Source: Streptococcus suis
Lineage (GTDB): Bacteria > Bacillota > Bacilli > Lactobacillales > Streptococcaceae
DNA: 64,000 bases
NCBI RefSeq assembly: GCF_016775005.1
Contig: NZ_JAEUXI010000001.1
Span: 1-64,000 of the forward strand
Direction of reading: 5' to 3'
Shown: positions 40,008 to 49,233 of the stretch, one piece after another
Position numbering within the stretch: the stretch's first letter is position 1
How the letters are laid out: every line of letters starts with the position of its first letter
Program-made: the position numbers and the translations under genes
Notes under the pieces: model-generated
Told to the model about the DNA's origin: nothing
Database searches by the model: none
The model's input: only the letters and a program-made list of their open reading frames with translations

Positions 40008-40893
40008 AATAATCCTCCATCAACACCAAGAAATCCTTAGCACACTGACTAAGATCATGGTTTTCTCTCTTCACATAAACCATTCGGTTATCCACTCCGT
40101 GTTCCAAAGGAACAACAACGATACCATTCACACTCTCACTATCCAAAAATCCTGAACCAGTTGCATAGGCATCTGTCCGTTCCAAGATTCCGTTTAAGGT
40201 AGCACGATCTGTCACATCAAATACAACAGGTGAATCCGAAGTGTCAATAAAATTTTCTGAATAGTAGAGATAGGCTTCTTTTTCCTGAGTAAACCGAACC
40301 GTCGGCAAGCCCTTTAAGTCTTCCAATTGGACTACTTCTTTTTGGGCTAAGGGATGCCCTTCTCTTAGATAGACATGGGTCTGAAAATCAATCAAATCAA
40401 AAACTTCCAGCTGCAACTTTTCCAATTTTTGCATAATACCTTTGGTATTGCGAGTGTTGAGGTAGATAATCCCCAGTTCACTATACCCCTGAGCCACTTC
40501 ATCCAAAATCTGAACAGTGGTTGATTCAAAAATCCGAAAATGAGGGTATTGCGGATGTGTTTTTGAAAATTCTGTCATCAAAGGAGGAAGAAAATCATAG
40601 TGCTGACTGGAAATGGAAAAGCTCTTCTCTTTTTCTTCAACCTGCAAGTAATAATTTTCAAACTTATCAAATCCCTTGACCAAGTTCTGAGCCTGCTCAT
40701 AAAACTCCATCCCTCGCTTGGTTAAAACTGTACCAGCACTAGTCCGACTAAAAATCTGAAACCCAAGTTCCTTCTCTAAATCCCGAATAGAAATGGACAA
40801 ACTCGGTTGGGAGACATAAAGCTTTTCAGCCGCCTCACGAAAAGTCCCGCTGTTGGCAATCGCCACCACATAGCGCAATTGTTGAATATTCAT
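39982..40893 (-). CDS. LysR-type transcriptional regulator, CpsY/MtaR-like
   Basis: 303 residues: N-terminal winged HTH (LRYVVAIANSGTFREAAEKLYVSQPSLSISIRDLE) and a C-terminal LysR substrate domain. The whole protein resembles the streptococcal CpsY/MtaR group, which controls methionine uptake and surface traits. Despite its name, proximity to polysaccharide genes is not the reason for the call; the polysaccharide locus is 12 kb away. Confidence 0.8.
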   Translation of the reverse strand: MNIQQLRYVVAIANSGTFREAAEKLYVSQPSLSISIRDLEKELGFQIFSRTSAGTVLTKRGMEFYEQAQNLVKGFDKFENYYLQVEEKEKSFSISSQHYDFLPPLMTEFSKTHPQYPHFRIFESTTVQILDEVAQGYSELGIIYLNTRNTKGIMQKLEKLQLEVFDLIDFQTHVYLREGHPLAQKEVVQLEDLKGLPTVRFTQEKEAYLYYSENFIDTSDSPVVFDVTDRATLNGILERTDAYATGSGFLDSESVNGIVVVPLEHGVDNRMVYVKRENHDLSQCAKDFLVLMEDYFAKQKHTS

Positions 40894-40921
40894 CGACTCG
40901 TCCTTTCTTCATTCCATTTTA

Positions 40922-42502
40922 CTATCTTTCTATTATACCAAAAATTTGACTAATCCGTTTACGAATTCTTCTCATGACCTTTTTTAACTTATGGATTTTA
41001 TCAATAAAGGCATGATCTTTCATAAATGCAATTGTCAAAATGATAAAAGTAAGCGTAATAAAGGAATAAATGACATAGTCAATAAATGTAAACGAATTTC
41101 CTCCCCCTTTATCTCCACCAAATTTATCGCCAACAAAATCAACCACCGATAAGACTGTGAAGACTAACAAGAGGTAGTTCATATTCTCTTCTTCCAAGAA
41201 TTGTTCCTGGGTAATAATGGACTGAGTTGTTTCGTGAATAGCATTTAATTGATTATCCAAGACTTCGCTATATTCAGGGACATAGAGATTTATCTGCAGC
41301 ATATGGTACAACTCCACCGCTTGTTCTTGCGCACTAATTTCTGGTAGCATATACTGACTCTTGAAAGAAACATAATTCTTTTGAAGACAAACTAACTTCT
41401 CACGGTCCATTCTCTCGCATTCCCCTGCTAGACGGGAAAAATACAGAATTCCCAATCGCTGACTCAAGACTATCAAGGAAATTTCAAGATAGTGAGCCTG
41501 AAAGTAATCCAACAAATAAAAGATTGGATCTCCAGACCACAAAAAGAGAAAAGAGTGTTGGCTAGCCAAATATAAACCGCCTGTATCTGACCAGCAAGGA
41601 TACATTGATTTGTTCAGTAATTTCTGTAATAAGGTTCTATTTTGGCAGCTGGCTTCACTTTGATCCACATAAGCAAGTGAGTATAACTGTTTTAAATCAG
41701 CATCTCTTAACCACTTCATATTTGCTGTTCTTCGAATCGCTCGCTTTAAGGACGGATGGCAGATATACGAATGTACAAACATACGGTCATCGATAATTGT
41801 ATCAATGTAAGGATAGCCCCCTTCCATATCGTCAACCTTTTCAGGAAAAATCCTCTCTTCTTTCATTCTAAAAAATGATCCTAATAGGTCGGTTATCGCA
41901 TCCATCACATGGTAGGACCTACTGTATGCTTTCCTGTGAGGCAACTTTTGCGAAGCTTCTTTAGAAAGAAATTCTAAATTATTTGGAACATCCGACTCAG
42001 ACTGCAACTGCACAAAATATGGACTAAATATTCGTCTACCAAACTGATTAATCCGTTTAATATCTTGTAAATCCGAATACTGCCAGTTAGAACAAGAAAT
42101 AATAAGAAAGCCTGCATTGATTGTTGCCATCATACGAACCATAACATAGTCCACCTGTAAATCATAGTAGCTTAGTTCATCTTGTTCAACCGAAATACGA
42201 TAGATTTTTTCCCCTTTTCCAATTTTTAAACTGTAGTTTCTGACGAATTGCTTGTCCAAATAGGCAATCCTGCGCACCTCCTGATTAAAATACCGTTCAT
42301 AGGCATAGGCAATGGCCCCATCAATTATTTTCGGTGCTTGAAAGTGATGAACCGATTGACAAAAGGGTAAATCACTTGCATTTGAAGATAGTTCTTTCCA
42401 ATCTGTGTAGGATATATTTTGAATAATTTGATCTAAGGCTTTGTCCTCCATATTAGCAACAGTAAAGGGCAAAATATAGGTGTGGCAACTAAAGGGAAAC
42501 AT
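40922..42502 (-). CDS. Unknown protein with large cytosolic domain and CorA-like C-terminal membrane hairpin
   Basis: 526 residues. The first 420 or so are soluble, with no motif I recognise. A helical stretch (about 405-440, DNQLNAIHETTQSIITQEQFLEEEN) leads into two membrane helices (about 442-460, LLLVFTVLSVVDFVGDKFG, and 475-500) and a basic tail (KLKKVMRRIRKRI). The long helix plus two C-terminal helices recalls CorA/ZntB channels, but the GMN motif is absent; the loop is FGGDKGGG. Start fixed by AGGAGG 6 bases upstream of ATG. Stand-alone gene with its own promoter. Function unknown. Confidence 0.7.
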   Translation of the reverse strand: MFPFSCHTYILPFTVANMEDKALDQIIQNISYTDWKELSSNASDLPFCQSVHHFQAPKIIDGAIAYAYERYFNQEVRRIAYLDKQFVRNYSLKIGKGEKIYRISVEQDELSYYDLQVDYVMVRMMATINAGFLIISCSNWQYSDLQDIKRINQFGRRIFSPYFVQLQSESDVPNNLEFLSKEASQKLPHRKAYSRSYHVMDAITDLLGSFFRMKEERIFPEKVDDMEGGYPYIDTIIDDRMFVHSYICHPSLKRAIRRTANMKWLRDADLKQLYSLAYVDQSEASCQNRTLLQKLLNKSMYPCWSDTGGLYLASQHSFLFLWSGDPIFYLLDYFQAHYLEISLIVLSQRLGILYFSRLAGECERMDREKLVCLQKNYVSFKSQYMLPEISAQEQAVELYHMLQINLYVPEYSEVLDNQLNAIHETTQSIITQEQFLEEENMNYLLLVFTVLSVVDFVGDKFGGDKGGGNSFTFIDYVIYSFITLTFIILTIAFMKDHAFIDKIHKLKKVMRRIRKRISQIFGIIER

Positions 42503-42534
42503 GCAAACCTCCTTGTTCTTTTATGCTTAACTCT

Positions 42535-42563
42535 ATCATAAAAAACATATATATAGATTGCAA
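42535..42563 (-). promoter_or_regulatory. Promoter of the CorA-like-tail gene
   Basis: -35 TTGCAA (42558-42563), 17-nt AT-rich spacer, -10 TATGAT (42535-42540) on the minus strand, about 33 bases before the start codon. Confidence 0.65.
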
Positions 42564-42682
42564 GTCTCATTTTACTGTTTACTATAAGAAAAAGTTATAG
42601 AATTATAAGCTAGAGACATAGGGTTTGGTTTCCATTCTTAAAACTGTCGGCCCTATACATTTCGAAAGATAACCACTTGAGA

Positions 42683-42711
42683 TAAAAAAACACCAGCAAA
42701 ATTGCTAGTGG
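42683..42711 (-). terminator. Terminator of the GNAT gene
   Basis: CACTAGCA / TGCTGGTG stem (one G-T pair) followed by TTTTTTT on the minus strand, 8 bases after the stop. Confidence 0.85.
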
Positions 42712-42718
42712 TAAGTGA

Positions 42719-43174
42719 CTATAACTTTTTAATCATGATGAGACAGGGATTCCATTCATCCCATAAGTTTGGAAAAACTTCTAACTTAGCAAATCCACAA
42801 GAATGATAAAAAGCAATCGTCTTATCGTATGTTTCATAATGCCCTTGGTCAACCGTTTTTACTTGTAGATAGGCATAAGATTTTCTCGCCTCTCCTTCTA
42901 ATGCTTGCATCAACGCTTGTCCCAGGCCATTTCGATGATGAGATTTTTTAACACCCATACAGTGAACTTCCCCACAATCGTCAGAGGTGCTCGTTAAGGT
43001 TACGAATCCTACTGGCTCATCTTTGTCAAATGCCGCCCATAATGGCAGCAAACTCCCATCTTGAATATATTCTTTAGTGCTTTCAGGTAAGCCAAACCAC
43101 TCAGGTAAATCTGCCAATACCGTTTTTATAATCTCAGCTTTTTCAACTGAATCCCTTATTGCTATAATCTTCAT
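42719..43174 (-). CDS. GNAT family N-acetyltransferase
   Basis: 151 residues. Acetyl-CoA-binding motif A in VHCMGVKKSHHRNGLGQALMQ (RNGLG at about 80-84), then TIAFYHSCGFAKLE. Substrate unknown. Monocistronic, with its own terminator. Confidence 0.85.
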   Translation of the reverse strand: MKIIAIRDSVEKAEIIKTVLADLPEWFGLPESTKEYIQDGSLLPLWAAFDKDEPVGFVTLTSTSDDCGEVHCMGVKKSHHRNGLGQALMQALEGEARKSYAYLQVKTVDQGHYETYDKTIAFYHSCGFAKLEVFPNLWDEWNPCLIMIKKL

Positions 43175-43404
43175 TATTTTCTCCTTTCGGAGGTTATATT
43201 GCCTTAACTTCCTTACTCTTGATTCCTTGTTTTTTGAAATATCTTACTATTACTTTCATTCTATTGTATGGTTATACTACCATCTATTGCTCTTGTCAGT
43301 CAACCTATATTCACATGTTCATTTTCAACTGATAACTTTTATAGTTACCAGTACCTGATCATTTCACATCCAATCCTTTGTAAATGAAAAATGGCTCCAA
43401 TAAC
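43175..43404. other. Gap between the GNAT gene and rpmA
   Basis: AT-rich. Minus strand holds TTGACT, an 18-nt spacer and TAGTAT near 43260-43285, a weak candidate promoter for the GNAT gene, and an AAAGGAG ribosome-binding site. I see no gene. Confidence 0.4.
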
Positions 43405-43510
43405 AAAAAACAGGCTTTCCGAAATCTCGGAAAGCCTATTCCTTGCTATTTCTAGCTCAACTCTCTCTTTTATTTCAAAGAGAGTTGCTAAAAAGGTTCC
43501 CCGAACCTTT
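43405..43510 (-). terminator. Triple hairpin terminator region of rplU-rpmA
   Basis: In transcription order: AAAAAGGTTC/GAACCTTTTT-type hairpin overlapping the rpmA stop, a CAACTCTCTTT/AAAGAGAGAGTTG hairpin, and AGGCTTTCCGA/CGGAAAGCCT followed by GTTTTTTG (43411-43433), the last being a standard terminator. Confidence 0.8.
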
Positions 43511-43804
43511 TTACTTTGCGATTGGGTAAACAGATACTTGTTTCTTATCGCGACCTTTACGTTCGAAGCGTACAACGCCTTCTACTTTAGCGTAAAGAGT
43601 GTCATCTCCACCACGACCTACGTTAGCTCCTGGGTAGATTTTTGTACCACGTTGGCGGTAAAGAATTGAACCACCTGATACAGTTTGGCCGTCAGCAGCT
43701 TTCGCACCAAGGCGTTTCGCTTGTGAGTCACGACCGTTTGACGTTGAACCTCCACCTTTTTTGTGGGCCATAAATTGCAAGTTAGCAAGATTCAAGTTTA
43801 ACAT
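43511..43804 (-). CDS. rpmA: 50S ribosomal protein L27 with N-terminal extension
   Basis: 97 residues; body [21 protein letters not shown] is diagnostic. Precedes it is [11 protein letters not shown], the extension that in many Firmicutes is removed by the Prp protease; streptococcal homologues usually read NLQLFAHKK, here [14 protein letters not shown] lies 8 bases before the first ATG, so the extension is translated. No prp gene sits in the 45 bases between rplU and rpmA. Confidence 0.95.
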   Translation of the reverse strand: MLNLNLANLQFMAHKKGGGSTSNGRDSQAKRLGAKAADGQTVSGGSILYRQRGTKIYPGANVGRGGDDTLYAKVEGVVRFERKGRDKKQVSVYPIAK

Positions 43805-43849
43805 ATGTTATTCCTCCGAATTTCTGTAATGATTGCTTCAAGCTACGCC

Positions 43850-44164
43850 TTAAGCGTTGATAGCGTTGATAACAACTTTTGTGTAAGGTTGACGGTGACC
43901 TTGTTTGCGGTGGCTACCTTTTTTAGGTTTGTACTTGAAGGTAACAACTTTTTTCTGTTTACCTTGTTTTTCAACAGTACCAACAACAGTAGCGCCTGCT
44001 ACAAGTGGAGTACCCACAACAGTTTTCTCACCACCAACAAGAACTACTTCTTCGAAAGTAACTTCTTGACCTGCTTCAACGTTCAATTTTTCAACGTAGA
44101 TAGCTTGACCGACTTCAACTTTAACTTGTTTGCCGCCAGTTTTAATGATTGCATATGTGCTCAT
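43850..44164 (-). CDS. rplU: 50S ribosomal protein L21
   Basis: 104 residues from the ATG at 44164 ([19 protein letters not shown]), with a GGAGGTG ribosome-binding site; the C-terminal [18 protein letters not shown] is diagnostic. A longer frame to 44239 runs back through the leader RNA. Operon rplU-rpmA. Confidence 0.97.
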   Translation of the reverse strand: MSTYAIIKTGGKQVKVEVGQAIYVEKLNVEAGQEVTFEEVVLVGGEKTVVGTPLVAGATVVGTVEKQGKQKKVVTFKYKPKKGSHRKQGHRQPYTKVVINAINA

Positions 44165-44302
44165 TATGCACCTCCTATGATTTTTGGGCCTTGCCCGAAT
44201 TTGATGTGAAGACTCGCCTAGTACCGTGGGACGAACCACTTACTCTACTCTCATCGAAAGAACGGCATTCGTGCGGTTGCACAGGAAATGTGCATAGTCA
44301 AC
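44165..44302 (-). promoter_or_regulatory. L21 leader of rplU-rpmA
   Basis: About 138 nt of untranslated leader with TGCACATTTCCTGTGCA-type hairpin near 44280-44295 and further pairing. Position matches the L21 leader family of Firmicutes; identified by context. Confidence 0.55.
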
Positions 44303-44308
44303 CCTTGT

Positions 44309-44350
44309 AATATATCAAAAAACACTCGCTTTTGCAAGTGTTTTGTATCA
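44309..44350 (-). promoter_or_regulatory. rplU promoter nested in the brnQ terminator
   Basis: -35 TTGCAA (44332-44337), 17-nt spacer, -10 TATATT (44309-44314) on the minus strand. The same bases form the brnQ terminator: AACACTTGC-AAAA-GCGAGTGTT followed by TTTTTGA (44319-44344). Confidence 0.8.
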
Positions 44351-44357
44351 TTTTTTC

Positions 44358-45683
44358 TTACATTTCAAAAACTTCGCTCTCCTGCTTGTTTGGTAAGAAC
44401 AGAGAAAGGACGATTCCGATAAGGGCTGGCAATAACCATGCTAATGATTGACCCGCCAATGGCAAAGCTGAAATAACTTTTGAAACAGCTGTCCAACCAA
44501 ATTGACCAGCCAAAACTTCTACCAATGACAAAGCTGTCACTACTCCCACAGTTAATTGCATACCGTAGGTCGAAAGCGGTACAAATTTGTTCACAATGGT
44601 AATCAAGACAATACAGATGGTAATCGGATAGAGAACCAAAAGAACTGGAACTGAGAAAGTGATGATATTGTTCAAACCGAGGTTAGCAATCCCAAAACCA
44701 ATCAAAGTAAAAATTGTCGCATACACTTTGTAGCTAAAACGTGGAAAACGCTCGGCGAAAAATTCACCTGAAGAAACAATCAAACCAGCCGTCGTCGTGA
44801 AACAAGTCACGATAACCATAACAGCCAAGAAAATCTGCGCGCTTGGACCAAAGATAGCTTGTGTTGCTTGCGAAAGAATATAAACACCCTTATTGGTATC
44901 CGAAGCCAAAACATCAGCAGGCACTGGGAAATGATTTCCAAGGAAAGCCAAACCAACATATAGTGCTGAAAAAGCCAAGGCTACAACAAAACCAACAGAC
45001 CAGATGGTTGAGACATACTCCTTCTTGCTGGAGAAACCAAGTTGTTTTAAGGTATTCACTGCTACAACACTAAAGGCAATAGAGGCAAGGGCATCAAGGG
45101 TATTGTATCCTTCAATAAATCCTGTACCAAAAGCCTGACCCGCAGAATAAGCCTCAGAAGCTGGTAGTGGACTGGTTGATCCGTATTTCGCAATACCAAG
45201 CACAACCAAAATCACAATCAAAATGGCAAAAACAGGGGTTAAAATACGTCCGATACTGTTTAAGATTTGAGACGGATTGAGGGCAATCAGATAAGCTGCC
45301 ACAAAGTAAAGAGCTGTAAAGCCAAACAACCAGAGACCCAGATTCGCATCGCCCAACAATGGCGCAATACCAATTTCAAAGGACGTTGTTGCTGTACGCG
45401 GAATGGCAAAGAAAGGACCAATCGCCAAATACAAGGCAACAAGATAGACCGTTGCAAAGGCTGGAGAAATCTTACGAGAAATCTCATGTACATAACCTTT
45501 TGGGTTTAAGGTACCGACAATCAAGGCAATGACGGCAATTCCGACACCCGATACGACAAACCCTAAAATAGCTGGCCAGAAATTTTCACCCGATAAGACC
45601 CCCAAAGCCGGTGGAAAAATCAAGTTTCCGGCACCAAAAAACATACCAAACAGGAGTAAACCTGTTAGAGCTCCTTTTTTCAT
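44358..45683 (-). CDS. brnQ: Branched-chain amino acid carrier protein BrnQ
   Basis: 441 residues, about twelve membrane helices, LIVCS family sodium- or proton-coupled uptake of Leu, Ile and Val. Start ALTGLLLFGMFFGAGNLIFPPALG is the family signature. AGGAGG precedes the ATG. Confidence 0.93.
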   Translation of the reverse strand: MKKGALTGLLLFGMFFGAGNLIFPPALGVLSGENFWPAILGFVVSGVGIAVIALIVGTLNPKGYVHEISRKISPAFATVYLVALYLAIGPFFAIPRTATTSFEIGIAPLLGDANLGLWLFGFTALYFVAAYLIALNPSQILNSIGRILTPVFAILIVILVVLGIAKYGSTSPLPASEAYSAGQAFGTGFIEGYNTLDALASIAFSVVAVNTLKQLGFSSKKEYVSTIWSVGFVVALAFSALYVGLAFLGNHFPVPADVLASDTNKGVYILSQATQAIFGPSAQIFLAVMVIVTCFTTTAGLIVSSGEFFAERFPRFSYKVYATIFTLIGFGIANLGLNNIITFSVPVLLVLYPITICIVLITIVNKFVPLSTYGMQLTVGVVTALSLVEVLAGQFGWTAVSKVISALPLAGQSLAWLLPALIGIVLSLFLPNKQESEVFEM

Positions 45684-45743
45684 AAATCCTCCTATAATAA
45701 CTATTACGAGTCTTCATTTTACCATACAAATCTAACTTTAGGA

Positions 45744-45769
45744 AGAAAAATCTCCGCAATGCGGAGATA
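45744..45769 (-). terminator. Terminator of nifS-thiI
   Basis: ATCTCCGC-ATT-GCGGAGAT stem followed by TTTTTC on the minus strand, 6 bases after thiI. Confidence 0.9.
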
Positions 45770-45774
45770 GATTC

Positions 45775-46992
45775 TTACAGTAAATCAGCAATCAAACTAT
45801 CTACTTCATCCTGTATTTCTTCTTTTGGCGTAATTTCTGTTACGATAATTCCTGCCACAGCTCGTTCCACCAAGCCCTCTACATCCATACGGGCTTCGTA
45901 CTGCTCGACATTTTTGATTTTAGGGTTTGTTTTTGGACGGTCAGGGGCAAAGATGGTACAGCAATCCTCAAATGGTTGAATAGAAATATCAAAGGTGTCA
46001 ATCTCTTGAGCAATATCAATGATTTCCAACTTGTCCATGGTAACGACTGGACGGATAACAGGTGTATTGGTCACCGCATTGATAGCCTGCATGGATTCCA
46101 AAGTCTGACTTGCCACTTGTCCTAGACTTTCACCGTTGATAATGACCATAGCACCACGCTCTTCCCGTACTCGGTCTGTAATCCGCATCATGAAGCGACG
46201 TGTCAAGGTCATCAAATAAGCTTCAGGTGCTTTTTCTTTGATTTCTTCCTGAATTTCTGTAAACGGCACTTCGATAAAGGTGATATTACCACCAAAGGCA
46301 GTCAATTTACGAGTCAAATCATGGGCTTTTTTAAGCGCACCTGGGCTAGTATAAGGCGGACTTGCAAAGTGCAGGGCTTCGATTTCAACCCCACGTTTCA
46401 GTGCTAAATAGCCCGCAACAGGCGAATCAATACCACCTGATAGCATCAGCGTACCCTTGCCAGATGTACCAACTGGAAGACCGCCCGCTCCCTTGATTTC
46501 TTCATAGGAAATATAAGCAGCATCAGGACGAATTTCCACCCGCAGAGTAATATCTGGTGACTTCATTTGCACTTGCACATTTGGAATAGCTGTAAAAACC
46601 GCATCTCCAAGGACTTGGTTCAGGTCACGGCTGTCCAGTTCAAAACTGTGGTCACTACGACGTGCCGCAATCTTGAAAGTCATCCCTTCCTTGTAAATAG
46701 ACTGCATAATCTCCACAACCGCCTCTTTCAAGGCTGGAACAGACTTTTCAATCTTATAAGACGGTGCGAAATTTTGGATCCCAAAAATCTTCTTCAAAGA
46801 AGCTGAAACTTCCTGATAATCTGCCCCATTCAAATAGACATGACCACGGTCACGGTCAAAATAAACCGTCACTTCTGGGTAAACAGAAAGGACATGCTTG
46901 ATATTATTGCGGAGTTTGTTGACAAACCGCATCTTGTTTTTCCCTTTAGTTGACAATTCGCCATAGCGAATCATAATTTCTGAATAGTTCAA
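45775..46992 (-). CDS. thiI: tRNA 4-thiouridine synthase ThiI
   Basis: 405 residues. Ferredoxin-like and THUMP domains at 1-165, then the PP-loop adenylation domain with [17 protein letters not shown] (SGGxDS). Ends without a rhodanese domain, as usual in Firmicutes. Receives sulfur from the cysteine desulfurase encoded upstream to make s4U8 in tRNA; may also supply thiazole sulfur. Confidence 0.95.
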   Translation of the reverse strand: MNYSEIMIRYGELSTKGKNKMRFVNKLRNNIKHVLSVYPEVTVYFDRDRGHVYLNGADYQEVSASLKKIFGIQNFAPSYKIEKSVPALKEAVVEIMQSIYKEGMTFKIAARRSDHSFELDSRDLNQVLGDAVFTAIPNVQVQMKSPDITLRVEIRPDAAYISYEEIKGAGGLPVGTSGKGTLMLSGGIDSPVAGYLALKRGVEIEALHFASPPYTSPGALKKAHDLTRKLTAFGGNITFIEVPFTEIQEEIKEKAPEAYLMTLTRRFMMRITDRVREERGAMVIINGESLGQVASQTLESMQAINAVTNTPVIRPVVTMDKLEIIDIAQEIDTFDISIQPFEDCCTIFAPDRPKTNPKIKNVEQYEARMDVEGLVERAVAGIIVTEITPKEEIQDEVDSLIADLL

Positions 46993-47042
46993 AATATTTC
47001 CCTCTTTCCTATCATCTAGTATAAACGGCCTAACAGCCTCTC

Positions 47043-47465
47043 TTATAAACCATACTCCTTTAATGCATCTTTCCAGAGTACCTCACGATTTATATCAATT
47101 AATTTTTTGACTAGTGGATACAGTTTATCGTTATTGATTGGATGTTCTGAAATAAGATGCACAAACATAAGGGAATCTGTAAAACTCAATGTTTTTTGTT
47201 CTCCATCTGCTACTCTACAGCAACCATACCCATCAAACGAGATACGAACCAGATAAATCTCTCCAAATCGATTTTTACAAAAATCAAGAAAGACTCTAGC
47301 ATCAAGATAATTCAAATAGTAGTCTGCTACTCGACTAGTTCCAGTTCCCTTATCTGAAAATCCTAAAAATCGACGAAACCCTAATTCCGAATCATCATAC
47401 AGATAAGTATTTTCACTTTTCACAAAATCCAAGACCTCTCGATTCAAGTCTTTCCAAGATTTCAC
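47043..47465 (-). CDS. Unknown soluble protein between nifS and thiI
   Basis: 140 residues, no signal, no membrane segment. Features: [43 protein letters not shown] and [10 protein letters not shown] with a Cys pair. It starts 5 bases after the nifS stop and ends 50 bases before thiI, so it is transcribed with both. No family recognised; context only hints at RNA or sulfur handling. Confidence 0.6.
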   Translation of the reverse strand: MKSWKDLNREVLDFVKSENTYLYDDSELGFRRFLGFSDKGTGTSRVADYYLNYLDARVFLDFCKNRFGEIYLVRISFDGYGCCRVADGEQKTLSFTDSLMFVHLISEHPINNDKLYPLVKKLIDINREVLWKDALKEYGL

Positions 47466-47470
47466 AGTTC

Positions 47471-48613
47471 TTACCTTACTTTCTGTGTATTTTGATAAAT
47501 TTGTTTGAAAATCGTCAGGAATTGTTCGATTTGCCCCATATCGTTGTCATCATCCAAGCTGATACGGACGGCAGTTTGAGCCAACTTCTGCGGAACACCC
47601 ATAGCAATCAGTGTTCCAGCTGGTTTTCCAGCCTTGGACGAGCAGGCTGAGGTTGTCGAAATGTAAATCTGGTGTTCTTCAAAGGCATGGACAATGACCT
47701 CGCCTCGGATGTTCTTAATCCCAAACGTCACAATGCTTGGCACAAAGTCCTCTAGCCCAGAAAAGACTGTCACATCGGCATATTTGCCCAATTCATCCAC
47801 CAAGATTTGCTTCATAGCTGCCAGTCGCTTCTGGCTATCTACCGCCTTGTCCAAGGTCAAGCGTAGCGCCTTAGCCGTTGCTGCAATACCAGCCACATTT
47901 TCCGTAGTTGAGCGTTTGTCGCTTTCCTGTCCTCCTCCTGTCAATAGCGGAGCGATTTTCTTACCAGCTTTGACATAGACGAAACCTACTCCTCTGACAG
48001 AGTGGAATTTGTGACCTGAAAAACTGGCAAAATCAACTCGGTCTGTCAGATACCCTTCCGTTGGCACCTTGCCGATAGCCTGAACAGCATCCACATGGAA
48101 GGAAATGGTTGGCTTATCAGCTAACAGTTGAGATATTTCCTGAATGGGCTGAATAGCACCAATTTCATTGTTGACGGCCATGATAGAAACCAGTGTGGTA
48201 TCTGGACGAATCAAGCTTTCTAAGGCTGAAACATCCACAAAACCTTGGGCATTGACCGGAGCCAAATCCACCTCAAAACCTTGCGTTTTGAGCCAAAGTG
48301 CTGACTCTTTTACCGCTGGATGCTCAATAGCTGACACGATGATGTGCTTGCCCAGATGTGCCTTTTCAAATGCCACTCCCTTGATGACCCAGTTGTCACC
48401 TTCCGTACCACCTGAGGTGAAAAAGATTTCTTTGCTATCCTGGCCAAGCAATTCTGCGATTTGCTTGCGAGATGCTTCCAAAATACGGGTTGCCTGACTG
48501 CCGAGACTATGGAGGCTAGAGGGATTTCCCCAGATTTTTGTCGCCACTTCCGTATAGGTCTTGAGAACTTCTGGATAGACCGGAGTCGTGGCTGCATTGT
48601 CAAAATAAATCAT
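47471..48613 (-). CDS. Cysteine desulfurase, NifS/IscS-like
   Basis: 380 residues, fold-type I PLP enzyme. MIYFDNAATTP start; GGTEGDN; PLP lysine in SFSGHKFHSVRGVGF (about 203); active Cys in TTSACSSKAGKPAG (about 325). Context with thiI indicates it donates sulfur for tRNA 4-thiouridine, as NifZ does in Bacillus. Confidence 0.93.
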   Translation of the reverse strand: MIYFDNAATTPVYPEVLKTYTEVATKIWGNPSSLHSLGSQATRILEASRKQIAELLGQDSKEIFFTSGGTEGDNWVIKGVAFEKAHLGKHIIVSAIEHPAVKESALWLKTQGFEVDLAPVNAQGFVDVSALESLIRPDTTLVSIMAVNNEIGAIQPIQEISQLLADKPTISFHVDAVQAIGKVPTEGYLTDRVDFASFSGHKFHSVRGVGFVYVKAGKKIAPLLTGGGQESDKRSTTENVAGIAATAKALRLTLDKAVDSQKRLAAMKQILVDELGKYADVTVFSGLEDFVPSIVTFGIKNIRGEVIVHAFEEHQIYISTTSACSSKAGKPAGTLIAMGVPQKLAQTAVRISLDDDNDMGQIEQFLTIFKQIYQNTQKVR

Positions 48614-48726
48614 TTTTTCATTCCTTTGCTTGCAATAGTCCTATTTTATCATGTTTCACATCTTGTTTCCACTCTTTAAGATATTTTTAACTCTGACAAC
48701 CTATACTGAAAAAAGGAGGATTGACC

Positions 48727-49176
48727 ATGAAGGAAACCTACTCTCGTAAACACGATGTTGAACTAAAAAGAATGACTAAAACTGCAAGACATCACTTGTC
48801 GACCTTTCAGAAAATCATTGCAACCATCGCATCCATGCTAGGCATTATCACTGCAACTATTACCATCTATACCTTTACAGCCAGCACAAATAGTCAGGCG
48901 CAAACAAATACAAGCTCTACAACTCTTATCATTTACAAAGAATCCGAAACAATGACTGCTAATGTGACTGACCAATCTAGTTCTTCTAGTGACGGAACCA
49001 CTACTCTCCCATCCTCCACTAGCTCTACCTCTTCACAAAGCACTACTAGCTCCGCCGATACAGCCTCATTAACCATCCCTTCTTCGAGCGATACAGCAAC
49101 CAGTTCCGACCCTAGTCAACTTATTAGTGAAACGTCAACAGAGTCTGAATCAACTGGTTCGACTTCCGATCAGTAG
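48727..49176 (+). CDS. Ser/Thr-rich membrane-anchored protein, DUF6556-like
   Basis: 149 residues from the ATG at 48727 (GGAGG 6 bases upstream). A basic cytoplasmic N-terminus (1-30), one membrane segment (IIATIASMLGIITATITIYTF, about 28-48), then about 100 residues very rich in Ser and Thr, probably outside the cell. Resembles the DUF6556 group of streptococci by architecture. First plus-strand gene after the long minus-strand run. Confidence 0.6.
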   Translation: MKETYSRKHDVELKRMTKTARHHLSTFQKIIATIASMLGIITATITIYTFTASTNSQAQTNTSSTTLIIYKESETMTANVTDQSSSSSDGTTTLPSSTSSTSSQSTTSSADTASLTIPSSSDTATSSDPSQLISETSTESESTGSTSDQ

Positions 49177-49186
49177 CATAAAAAAC

Positions 49187-49215
49187 TTGATAGGCGATTT
49201 TGGATTTGATATACT
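49187..49215 (+). promoter_or_regulatory. Promoter of the gene at 49234
   Basis: -35 TTGATA (49187-49192), 17-nt spacer, -10 TATACT (49210-49215), then AGGAGGTG before the ATG; a leader of about 12 nt. Confidence 0.7.
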
Positions 49216-49233
49216 AAATCCAGGAGGTGCTGT

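Noticed and set aside
39982..40893. LysR gene as the direct regulator of the polysaccharide locus
   Set aside because: Only the family nickname CpsY suggests it; the locus is 12 kb away and no shared operator was seen.
43405..43510. Small-RNA gene downstream of rpmA
   Set aside because: The hairpins are better explained as a terminator cluster; no separate promoter seen.
43805..44209. 134-codon plus-strand ORF opposite rplU
   Set aside because: Phe/Asn-rich shadow of rplU.
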